Source of the DNA: Klebsiella huaxiensis
GTDB lineage: Bacteria; Pseudomonadota; Gammaproteobacteria; Enterobacterales; Enterobacteriaceae
Length of the DNA stretch: 64,000 nucleotides
NCBI RefSeq assembly: GCF_003261575.2
Contig: NZ_CP036175.1
Span: 2,480,001-2,544,000, forward strand
Reading direction: 5' to 3'
Shown piece after piece: positions 16,866 to 24,049 of this stretch (its first letter is position 1; each line of letters starts with the position of its first letter). The notes below the pieces were generated by a model, which did no database searches, was not told where the DNA came from, and worked only from the letters and a program-made list of their open reading frames with translations. Position numbers and translations under genes: made by a program.

Positions 16866-17666
16866 TTACCAGCCTTTAATGGCATCGCCCTTGTAGACTT
16901 CCGCTGCCTTATCTGCGACTTCTTTGGTCTGGAAGGCTTCTTTCAGCTCCTGAACCTTTTTACTGTCTTTATTATCTTCGCGCGAAACAATAGCGTTAAC
17001 GTACGGAGAGTCCGGACCTTCCATAAATAAACCATCGCGGGCAGCAGACAAACCGGCCTGCGCAGAGAAGTTAGTATTAATAATCGACAGCGCGACGTTC
17101 GGGTCATCCAACGTACGTGTTAGTTGCGGCGTATCAACCTCGACAATTTTCAGCTGTTTTGGATTGTCGATAATATCCAGAGTCGTTGGCAGGTAACCGA
17201 CACCGTCTTTCAGCTTGATTAAGCCTTGCGCCTGGAGCAACAGCAGGCTGCGGCCCAGAGTGGTGGTTTCGTTAGAAATAGAAACCGTCGCGCCGTCAGG
17301 TAGCTCGCTGATGTTTTTAATTTTCTTAGAGTAGGCGGCAATCGGGAAGACAAAAGTTTTACCGACAATCGCAAACTTATAGCCACGCTCTTTTGATTGT
17401 GCCTCAAGGTAAGGTAGCGTCTGAAACGCGTTAGCATCGACGTCTTTATTGTTGAGGGCTTCATTAGGCAGGACGTAATCATTGAACGAGATAACTTCAA
17501 CATCGAGGTTGTATTTGTCTTTGGCAACTTGTTCCACGACTTTCCAGATAGCTTCATCCGGGCCGGTGTTAATCGCCACTTTAACTTTATTATCTTCATC
17601 TGGCGAACAGGCCGAGAGTAGCGCCACAGAGACGGCAATTAACGCCGTGCTAAACATCTTTTTCAT
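16866..17666 (-). CDS. NlpA/MetQ-family substrate-binding lipoprotein
   Basis: The 266-residue protein has a lipoprotein signal (MKKMFSTALIAVSVALLSAC, lipobox LSAC) and the MetQ/NlpA signatures FNDYVLPNEALNNKDVDANAFQ, KTFVFPIAAYS, TLGRSLLLLQ and a terminal AIKGW. The family binds L- or D-methionine and related compounds for a MetNI-type ABC transporter; no metN or metI is adjacent, so it is an orphan binding protein. The residue after the lipid-bearing cysteine is serine. I start it at the ATG at 17666, not the upstream TTG. It lies antiparallel inside the btuC-btuE-btuD group, which is unbroken in E. coli. Substrate is not assignable. Confidence 0.9.
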   Translation of the reverse strand: MKKMFSTALIAVSVALLSACSPDEDNKVKVAINTGPDEAIWKVVEQVAKDKYNLDVEVISFNDYVLPNEALNNKDVDANAFQTLPYLEAQSKERGYKFAIVGKTFVFPIAAYSKKIKNISELPDGATVSISNETTTLGRSLLLLQAQGLIKLKDGVGYLPTTLDIIDNPKQLKIVEVDTPQLTRTLDDPNVALSIINTNFSAQAGLSAARDGLFMEGPDSPYVNAIVSREDNKDSKKVQELKEAFQTKEVADKAAEVYKGDAIKGW

Positions 17667-17889
17667 CAATAAAACTCTCTCAAATTAACAATTAACGAAA
17701 TACTATTACATCCATTTATCACTGTACACTGAATTGCTCTGTCTCCTTGTTGAGATGAATTCATGTTGTCAGGGCTGTTACATCAAGAGACACTCCAGGG
17801 CGATTCAAAGTAGAATGACGCGGTCTGAATCCGCTACAGTAGATAGGGATCACCACGCAGAAACTGGTTTAATTCACTGAGGGAAGGCT

Positions 17890-18441
17890 ATGCAACACGA
17901 TATTCTCAATACTGAAGTCACCACTATTGATGGTGAGAAAACAACGCTTGCGCCTTATGCAGGCAAAGTGCTGCTGATCGTCAACGTTGCGTCAAAATGT
18001 GGCCTGACGCCGCAATATGAGCAACTGGAAACCCTGCAAAAAGATCTCGAAAGCGAAGGTTTTAGCGTGCTGGGCTTTCCATGTAACCAATTCCTGGGGC
18101 AAGAGCCGGGCAGCGAAGAAGAGATTAAAACGTTCTGCAGCACTACTTACGGCGTCACTTTCCCGATGTTCAGCAAGGTTGACGTCAACGGCGAACATCG
18201 TGCGCCTTTGTATCAGAAGCTGGTCGATGCCGCCCCGCAGGCCATCGCGCCGGAAGGCAGCGGTTTCTATGAGCGAATGGCCAGTAAAGGCCGGGCGCCG
18301 CTGTATGTTGACGACATCCTGTGGAACTTTGAAAAATTCCTGATTGGTCGCGACGGTCAGGTTATCGGCCGTTTCTCACCTGATATGACGCCGGACTCCC
18401 CGCAGCTGGTGGCCGCGATTAAAGGAGCTTTAGCCAAATAA
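17890..18441 (+). CDS. btuE: BtuE, glutathione-peroxidase-family thiol peroxidase
   Basis: BtuE is a 183-residue thioredoxin-fold peroxidase that reduces hydroperoxides; in E. coli it uses thioredoxin or glutathione and is not needed for cobalamin uptake. The peroxidatic cysteine is in VNVASKCGLTPQY (Cys37). The glutathione-peroxidase signatures GFPCNQFLGQEPG and WNFEKFLIGRDG provide the resolving cysteine and the Gln/Trp partners. The stop codon overlaps the btuD start (TAATG). The upstream 220 bp, which E. coli lacks, must hold its own promoter because of the inserted lipoprotein gene. Confidence 0.95.
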   Translation: MQHDILNTEVTTIDGEKTTLAPYAGKVLLIVNVASKCGLTPQYEQLETLQKDLESEGFSVLGFPCNQFLGQEPGSEEEIKTFCSTTYGVTFPMFSKVDVNGEHRAPLYQKLVDAAPQAIAPEGSGFYERMASKGRAPLYVDDILWNFEKFLIGRDGQVIGRFSPDMTPDSPQLVAAIKGALAK

Positions 18442-19190
18442 TGCCATTTTTGATGCAGCTACAGGATGTAGAAGAGGCGGGGCGGCTGGCCCCATTTACC
18501 GCGGATGTCCGACCCGGAGAGATTATTCACCTGGTGGGGCCAAACGGCGCGGGGAAAAGCACGCTGCTGGCGCGAATGGCGGGTCTCACCACTGGCCCCG
18601 GACAGGTGACGCTCAATGAGCGCCCGCTGAACGACTGGCTAGCGCAGGACCTGGCCCGTCATCGTGCCTATCTCAGCCAGCACCAGATGCCGCCCTTCGC
18701 GATGCCGGTCTGGCACTATCTGTCGCTGCATCTGCAAAACGAGACACAGAACGCGCTCCTGAAGACCATCGCAGAAAAACTGGGTCTGAGCGATAAGCTC
18801 GGACGCCAGGTGAATCATATTTCGGGTGGAGAGTGGCAGCGTGTGCGTCTGGCAGCGGTAATATTGCAAATCCATCGTCAGGCCAATCCGGCAGGACAGC
18901 TGTTACTGTTGGATGAACCGATGAATAGCCTCGACGTGGCGCAGCAGGCCGCGCTCGATCGGGTATTAAGTGAACTTTGTGCCTCAGGTATTGCGATCGT
19001 CATGAGCAGTCACGATCTCAATCACACCCTCCGCCATGCCCAGAGTTCCTGGCTTATCCGTCAGGGGGAGACTATCGCCTGCGGCAGTACATCCGAGGTG
19101 CTGAGCGAAGAAAATTTAACCGCCGCCTATGCGATGGCCTTTCAACGAGTGGAGGTGGCGGGTCATCTTATGCTCGTTGCGTCACAGTAG
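18441..19190 (+). CDS. btuD: Vitamin B12 ABC transporter ATPase BtuD
   Basis: BtuD powers BtuC. The 249-residue ABC ATPase shows Walker A (GPNGAGKST, about residue 35), the Q-loop (LSQHQMPP), the ABC signature (ISGGEWQRVRLA), Walker B (LLLLDEPMNSLD) and the switch histidine (MSSHDLNH). Its ATG overlaps the btuE stop by one base, so the two are translationally coupled. nlpC starts 81 bp downstream. Confidence 0.96.
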   Translation: MPFLMQLQDVEEAGRLAPFTADVRPGEIIHLVGPNGAGKSTLLARMAGLTTGPGQVTLNERPLNDWLAQDLARHRAYLSQHQMPPFAMPVWHYLSLHLQNETQNALLKTIAEKLGLSDKLGRQVNHISGGEWQRVRLAAVILQIHRQANPAGQLLLLDEPMNSLDVAQQAALDRVLSELCASGIAIVMSSHDLNHTLRHAQSSWLIRQGETIACGSTSEVLSEENLTAAYAMAFQRVEVAGHLMLVASQ

Positions 19191-19271
19191 CACGCAGTAG
19201 CCTTGCCAGCGAATTGATAAACAAGCTAAATTATTCTGACAATAAGATAGGGAACAGAGGAATCGTCTGAG

Positions 19272-19736
19272 ATGCGTTTCTGGTTCGTGTTGTTTGTAGC
19301 GCTATTTCTGGCGGGTTGTAGTAGCCATCGGGCGCCGCCGCCAAATCCGCGGCTTGCAGATTCTATTACCGTTGTCGCCAACCTCAATGAGCAGTTAAGA
19401 AACTGGCGGGGAGCGCCGTATCGTTATGGCGGAATGTCGCCGCGCGGTGTTGATTGCTCCGGTTTTGTGCTGATGACTTTTCGCGATAAGTTCGCGTTGC
19501 AGTTGCCGCGCGAAACCCGTGAACAGGCGGAAATAGGCACTAAGATTGATAAGAGCGAATTGCTGCCCGGCGATCTGGTCTTTTTCAAGACGGGCTCCGG
19601 AGAGAGCGGCTTGCACGTCGGTATTTATGACACGGATAATCAGTTTATCCACGCCTCCACCAGCCAGGGCGTGACGCGTTCATCACTGGATAACGTGTAC
19701 TGGCATAAGAAATTCTGGCAGGCGCGAAGGATTTAG
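19272..19736 (+). CDS. nlpC: NlpC, NlpC/P60-family endopeptidase lipoprotein
   Basis: The 154-residue protein is an NlpC/P60 cysteine peptidase, the type that cuts peptidoglycan stem peptides. It has a lipoprotein signal (MRFWFVLFVALFLAGC, lipobox LAGC). The catalytic cysteine is in RGVDCSGFVLM, the histidine in SGLHVGIYD, and a third polar residue in NQFIHAST. It follows btuD as in E. coli. It probably acts at the inner face of the outer membrane. The E. coli neighbour ydiV (EAL-like) is not found after it; selO comes next. Confidence 0.94.
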   Translation: MRFWFVLFVALFLAGCSSHRAPPPNPRLADSITVVANLNEQLRNWRGAPYRYGGMSPRGVDCSGFVLMTFRDKFALQLPRETREQAEIGTKIDKSELLPGDLVFFKTGSGESGLHVGIYDTDNQFIHASTSQGVTRSSLDNVYWHKKFWQARRI

Positions 19737-19755
19737 CGTTGGTCAATTAGCCGAA

Positions 19756-19779
19756 GGGAAGCGCCAGTTTCCCTTTTTC
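19756..19779 (+). terminator. nlpC terminator
   Basis: The stem GGGAA/TTCCC with a GCGCCAG-type loop is followed by TTTTT. The stem is short but the U-tract is good. Confidence 0.65.
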
Positions 19780-19850
19780 ATCGCAATACCCATTCAATCC
19801 CTCCGTGTTAATAATTTGTTGAAAGCACTACACTGGAGACAGGAGGTACC

Positions 19851-21293
19851 ATGGCCCTGTCTTTTACTACCCACTGGCGTGATGAACTGCCGGATTTTTA
19901 TACTGCATTAACACCGACTCCGCTGGAGAATGCGCGGCTTGTCTGGCACAACGCGTCACTGGCGCGAACGCTGGGCATCCCTGATTCGTTATTCAAACCA
20001 GATCGGGGCGCTGGCGTATGGGGTGGCGAAACCCTGCTGCCGGGGATGTCGCCGCTGGCGCAGGTTTACAGCGGTCACCAGTTCGGTTCCTGGGCCGGAC
20101 AGCTTGGTGATGGGCGCGGGATTTTGCTTGGCGAACAGCAACTCTCCGATGGTCGACGCTTTGACTGGCATTTGAAAGGTGCCGGACTCACTCCCTATTC
20201 GCGAATGGGCGACGGGCGGGCGGTATTACGCTCGACGATACGCGAAGGTCTGGCCTCGGAAGCGATGCATGCGCTGGGCATTCCCACCACCCGTGGGCTG
20301 GCGATAGTGACTAGCGACACGCCGGTGTATCGGGAAACCGTTGAACAGGGTGCGATGCTGATGCGTATCGCGGAAAGCCATCTGCGTTTTGGCCATTTTG
20401 AGCACTTTTACTATCGCCGCCAGCCGCAAAAGGTTCAGCAGCTGGCGGACTTTGCGATTCGCCATCACTGGCCGCACCTGCAAGACGAAGCCGATAAGTA
20501 TGTTTTATGGTTTAGTGACGTTGTCACGCGAACGGCGGAAATGATCGCCAGTTGGCAAACTGTCGGCTTCGCCCACGGGGTGATGAACACCGATAATATG
20601 TCAATTCTGGGGTTAACGATGGACTACGGTCCGTACGGTTTCCTTGATGACTTCCTGCCGGGCTTTATCTGCAACCATTCCGATCATCAGGGGCGCTATA
20701 GCTTTAATAATCAGCCAGCGGTAGGGCTATGGAACCTGCAACGACTGGCGCAAACGCTATCACCCTTTATCAGCGCTGAGGCATTAAATACCGCGCTGGA
20801 TGGTTACCAGCATGCACTGCTGACGGCGTACGGTCGCCGTATGCGTGACAAGCTGGGGCTGTTTACCCAGCAAAAAGGCGATAACGAGCTGCTTGATGGG
20901 CTGTTTGCGCTGATGGAGCGCGAAGGCAGTGACTACACGAGAACTTTCCGTATTCTTTGCGCGAGCGAACAGACGAGCGCAGCTTCGCCGCTGCGCGATG
21001 AGTTTATCGACCGCGAGACGTTCGATCGCTGGTTTGCTGATTATCGCGCACGCCTGCGCGATGAGCAGATTGACGATGCGCGGCGGCAGGCCCATATGAG
21101 GAGCGTAAATCCGGCAATTGTACTGCGTAACTGGCTGGCGCAGCGCGCGATAGAACAAGCGGAGCAGGGTGATATGAGCGAGTTGGAGCGTTTGCATAAC
21201 GCTTTATCTCAGCCCTTTGCTGATCGAACGGATGATTATATTAACCGTCCGCCAGACTGGGGGAGGCGTCTTGAAGTGAGCTGTTCCAGCTAG
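19851..21293 (+). CDS. selO: Protein adenylyltransferase SelO (YdiU)
   Basis: SelO is a pseudokinase-fold enzyme that transfers AMP to Ser, Thr or Tyr of proteins, in relation to redox stress. The 480-residue protein (E. coli 478) shows YSGHQFGSWAGQLGDGRG (nucleotide-binding loop, about residue 75), HLKGAGLTPYSR with the lysine, and HGVMNTDNMS with the catalytic Asn and Asp near residue 247. The C-terminal EVSCSS keeps the Cys that is selenocysteine in some eukaryotic members. An AGGAGG-type ribosome site precedes the ATG. It is a single gene between nlpC and hemP, as in related enterobacteria. Confidence 0.95.
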   Translation: MALSFTTHWRDELPDFYTALTPTPLENARLVWHNASLARTLGIPDSLFKPDRGAGVWGGETLLPGMSPLAQVYSGHQFGSWAGQLGDGRGILLGEQQLSDGRRFDWHLKGAGLTPYSRMGDGRAVLRSTIREGLASEAMHALGIPTTRGLAIVTSDTPVYRETVEQGAMLMRIAESHLRFGHFEHFYYRRQPQKVQQLADFAIRHHWPHLQDEADKYVLWFSDVVTRTAEMIASWQTVGFAHGVMNTDNMSILGLTMDYGPYGFLDDFLPGFICNHSDHQGRYSFNNQPAVGLWNLQRLAQTLSPFISAEALNTALDGYQHALLTAYGRRMRDKLGLFTQQKGDNELLDGLFALMEREGSDYTRTFRILCASEQTSAASPLRDEFIDRETFDRWFADYRARLRDEQIDDARRQAHMRSVNPAIVLRNWLAQRAIEQAEQGDMSELERLHNALSQPFADRTDDYINRPPDWGRRLEVSCSS

Positions 21294-21300
21294 TAAACCG

Positions 21301-21328
21301 TTATCCCTGCCGTTATCGGTGGGGATAA
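21301..21328. terminator. Bidirectional terminator between selO and hemP
   Basis: TTATCCC pairs with GGGATAA around a 14-nt loop, followed by TTATTT on the + strand. It separates convergent selO and hemP; hemP's stop follows directly. Confidence 0.6.
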
Positions 21329-21517
21329 TTATTTGGTCAGTATCAGCTTGCCCGCATTGGTCTGGCGCAGTAAATAACGCTGACCGTCGTGTTCGATAAC
21401 CACCCGTCCTTCGCTACCTAATAACGTGCGGCTGTTTATCTGCCTGTCCGTGGAAACGGGATAAGGGGCATTGTCTTTTGTTTTTTCTGCTGTGGCAGTG
21501 TTATCCATACGCGTCAT
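21329..21517 (-). CDS. hemP: HemP/YdiE, small haem-uptake-associated protein
   Basis: This 62-residue protein matches E. coli YdiE and HemP (RTLLGSEGRVVIEHDGQRYLLRQTNAGKLILTK core). The family is associated with haem-uptake loci and in some bacteria HmuP binds DNA to activate haem receptors. The ATG at 21517 is preceded by GAG about 7 bases away; the longer frame uses a TTG at 21526. A good Fur box lies 30-50 bp upstream, so iron repression is likely. No haem receptor or transporter is adjacent here. Confidence 0.88.
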   Translation of the reverse strand: MTRMDNTATAEKTKDNAPYPVSTDRQINSRTLLGSEGRVVIEHDGQRYLLRQTNAGKLILTK

Positions 21518-21545
21518 AGCACTCAAAAATAAAAATCAAAGCAAC

Positions 21546-21564
21546 AATGATTATCATTATCAAT
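21546..21564 (-). promoter_or_regulatory. Fur box upstream of hemP
   Basis: Read on the minus strand, ATTGATAATGATAATCATT matches the classic Fur consensus GATAATGATAATCATTATC as overlapping hexamers. It lies just upstream of the hemP start. Confidence 0.85.
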
Positions 21565-21671
21565 AATGTTGATTTTCACGGCAAGTATTTTTTACAGGAA
21601 TGCCATATTTGGCAGGTTTGTTGTCGGGGGCTGAGAAAATATCCCCACCACGAATGTGGTAGGGAGAAGGG

Positions 21672-22718
21672 CTAAAGGCGGGTTGCGGTTGCTGCGGCTA
21701 ATTCCGCAAGCAGGCGTTCGCTATCTTCCCAGCTCAGGCAAGGGTCGGTAATCGATTGTCCCCTGGCCAGCGGCTGGCCGGAGATAACCTTCTGCGTGCC
21801 TTCCTGAAGGAAGCTTTCAGCCATGATCCCGGCGATAGCGGTTGATCCCGCGCGGATCTGCTGGCAGATGTCGGCGCAGACGTCCAGCTGACGGCGATGC
21901 TGTTTCTGGCAATTCCCGTGGCTAAAATCAACCACCAACTGCTGCGGCAGGTTGAATTCCGCCAGCACATCCCCGGCAGCGGCGATATCGGCGGCGTGGT
22001 AGTTAGGCTGTTTCCCGCCACGCATAATGATATGGCCATAAGGATTGCCGCTGGTCTGGTAGATGGTCATCTGCCCCTGTTTATCTGGCGACAGGAACAT
22101 ATGACTGGCGCGGGAAGCGCGAATAGCGTCAACGGCAATACGCGTATTGCCATCGGTACCGTTCTTAAATCCCACCGGGCAGGAGAGCGCCGAGGCCATT
22201 TCGCGGTGAATTTGGCTCTCGGTGGTGCGCGCGCCGATAGCGCCCCAGCTAATCAGGTCGGCAATAAACTGCCCGGTCACCATATCGAGAAATTCGGTGG
22301 CGGTCGGCACGCCCAGCTCGTTCACCTGCAACAGCAGGCTGCGGGCCAGCTCAAGGCCATGATTGACCCGATAGCTGCCGTTCAGGTCAGGATCGGAAAT
22401 CAATCCCTTCCAGCCAACCACCGTGCGCGGTTTTTCAAAGTAGGTGCGCATCACGATTTCCAGCTGCGGCTGGTAACGTTCGCGCATTCCTTGCAGGCGG
22501 TGCGCATACTCCATCGCCGCATCAGTATCGTGAATGGAACATGGGCCAATCACCACCAGCAGGCGGCGATCTTCACCGTTGAGGATCCTCTCGATTCGGC
22601 GGCGAGAAGCGGAGACGTGTGCTGCAACATCGGCAGACACAGGGTGCCGTTGCGCCAGTTCCGCGGGCGTTACCAGGCTTTCAATGCGCGCGGTACGCAA
22701 TTCGTCTGTTTTATTCAT
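21672..22718 (-). CDS. aroH: DAHP synthase, tryptophan-sensitive
   Basis: AroH condenses phosphoenolpyruvate and erythrose-4-phosphate to DAHP, the first step of aromatic amino acid synthesis, and is feedback-inhibited by tryptophan. The 348 residues equal the E. coli length and start MNKTDELRTARIESL. A longer open frame to 22850 adds 44 residues without family support. Motifs: VIGPCSIHD (active-site Cys), RTYFEKPRT, GARTTESQIHREMAS, KNGTDGN and DFSHGNCQKQHRRQ with the metal His. It sits between ppsR and hemP as in E. coli. A TrpR operator lies about 150 bp upstream. Confidence 0.96.
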   Translation of the reverse strand: MNKTDELRTARIESLVTPAELAQRHPVSADVAAHVSASRRRIERILNGEDRRLLVVIGPCSIHDTDAAMEYAHRLQGMRERYQPQLEIVMRTYFEKPRTVVGWKGLISDPDLNGSYRVNHGLELARSLLLQVNELGVPTATEFLDMVTGQFIADLISWGAIGARTTESQIHREMASALSCPVGFKNGTDGNTRIAVDAIRASRASHMFLSPDKQGQMTIYQTSGNPYGHIIMRGGKQPNYHAADIAAAGDVLAEFNLPQQLVVDFSHGNCQKQHRRQLDVCADICQQIRAGSTAIAGIMAESFLQEGTQKVISGQPLARGQSITDPCLSWEDSERLLAELAAATATRL

Positions 22719-22860
22719 TGGGGGTCTCAAAAATCTGTTTCTTCCGCGGCGAAAATGCCGGGAAGTGATGCGCATCACGATAAACCAATCCCTGCTTATT
22801 GCAAGAGCAGGGCATGATCCTGTATGAGCCATGGGTGATAGCATAAACAAATTTTTGATA

Positions 22861-22882
22861 ATGTACTAGCTCGTTAGTACAT
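22861..22882 (-). promoter_or_regulatory. TrpR operator upstream of aroH
   Basis: The palindrome ATGTACTAG-CTCG-TTAGTACAT has 9-bp arms with a 4-bp centre and matches the trp operator pattern GTACTAGTTAACTAGTAC. It overlaps the ppsR stop codon (22874-22876). TrpR control of aroH is known in E. coli. The leader from here to the aroH start is about 145 bp and contains a hairpin (CCTGCT/AGCAGG near 22790-22810). Confidence 0.88.
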
Positions 22883-23707
22883 TCTGCGACTTAGCCCCAT
22901 AATGTCCATGATTTTAGTGGCGATTTCTTCCACTGAGTAATTGGTACTGTTCAGGCAAGGTATCTTATTTTTGCGATAGAGAGCTTCCACTTCGGTCACT
23001 TCCATCCGACACTGACGCATGGAAGCATAGCGGCTATTTTCCCGTCGCTCTTCACGGATAGCCGCCAGACGTTCCGGATTGATAGTTAGCCCGAATAGTT
23101 TGTGCTGTAGCGGTTTTAACGATGCGGGAAGAATCAGATTGTCCATATCATCGGCGATAAACGGGTAGTTGGCGGCGCGAATACCGTATTGCATTGCCAG
23201 ATACAGGCTGGTGGGCGTTTTCCCACAGCGCGAAACGCCAAGAAGGATCACCTGGGCCTGGTCGAGGTTGCGCAGTGAAATCCCGTCATCGTGAGCGAGT
23301 GTGTAGTCGATAGCAGCGATACGTGCGTCGTACTTATTCAGATTACCCGGCGTCAGTCCGTGAGTACGATGAGCGATCGGCGACGGGTCAAGACGTAATT
23401 CCTGTTGCAGCGGGGCCACCAACGCCTGAACGATGTCCTGACAAAATCCTTCGCTTTGCATGATGATGTCGCGAATTTCCGGAATAACGATGGAGTAGAA
23501 GACCAGCGGACGGATACCGGTTTGTTGAAAAATCGCGTCAATTTGTTCCTTCACGGCGCGCGCGCGGCTGATATTTTCGACAAACGGCAGGGTCACGCTG
23601 CTAATGGCGACCGGGAATTGCGACATGACCGCATGACCCAGCACTTCTGCCGTAATGGCGGTACCGTCGGAAATATAAAACACGTGGCGATCTACAGCAC
23701 TTTCCAT
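22874..23707 (-). CDS. ppsR: PEP synthase regulatory protein (bifunctional kinase/phosphorylase)
   Basis: PpsR inactivates PEP synthase by ADP-dependent phosphorylation of a Thr next to the catalytic His and reverses it by Pi-dependent phosphorolysis. The 277-residue protein starts MESAVDRHVFYISDGTAITAE. An in-frame ATG at 23716 adds three residues. The P-loop GVSRCGKTPTSLYLA (about residue 152) is intact. It is divergent from its target ppsA, as in E. coli. Its last codon and stop lie inside the aroH TrpR operator. Confidence 0.95.
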   Translation of the reverse strand: MESAVDRHVFYISDGTAITAEVLGHAVMSQFPVAISSVTLPFVENISRARAVKEQIDAIFQQTGIRPLVFYSIVIPEIRDIIMQSEGFCQDIVQALVAPLQQELRLDPSPIAHRTHGLTPGNLNKYDARIAAIDYTLAHDDGISLRNLDQAQVILLGVSRCGKTPTSLYLAMQYGIRAANYPFIADDMDNLILPASLKPLQHKLFGLTINPERLAAIREERRENSRYASMRQCRMEVTEVEALYRKNKIPCLNSTNYSVEEIATKIMDIMGLSRRMY

Positions 23708-23940
23708 TTTGACCATCCGGTATAAAGAGTTTAATTACCTGAAAGCTGATATTAAATTTAAGCATATCGCTCCAGGCTTTGTCTCATATTTAAAAAGTGA
23801 AACGCTATTTTTATTTTTAATGAAAAGCCCTATTCATTTTTTGTAACTGCGTATCTTTTGTATCAAAATCCACCAGATTCTTGAAGAATCATTAAGTTAG
23901 CTATATCTGGAAAAGAATCCTAAAAACGAAAAAATAATTT

Positions 23941-23956
23941 GCTTGAACGATTCACC
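23941..23956 (+). promoter_or_regulatory. Cra (FruR) site upstream of ppsA
   Basis: GCTTGAACGATTCACC is the imperfect palindrome of the Cra operator (TGAA-CG-TTCA core) and equals the known E. coli ppsA site on the opposite strand. It lies about 95 bp before the ppsA start. Cra activates ppsA during growth on gluconeogenic carbon. The 342-bp ppsR-ppsA interval holds nothing else I can support. Confidence 0.85.
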
Positions 23957-24049
23957 GTTTTTTTAAGCCGCGTAAATATGTCAGGATAAATCCCGTAGTC
24001 GATCGTGAATTATTTATCACTGGTATTAAATCACAAAAGGATTGTCTCG

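Noticed and set aside
21897..22817. 306-codon open frame opposite aroH
   Set aside because: Antisense shadow of aroH, no recognisable protein.
22719..22850. 44-residue N-terminal extension of aroH
   Set aside because: Residues are unlike any AroH; the region is the leader downstream of the TrpR operator.
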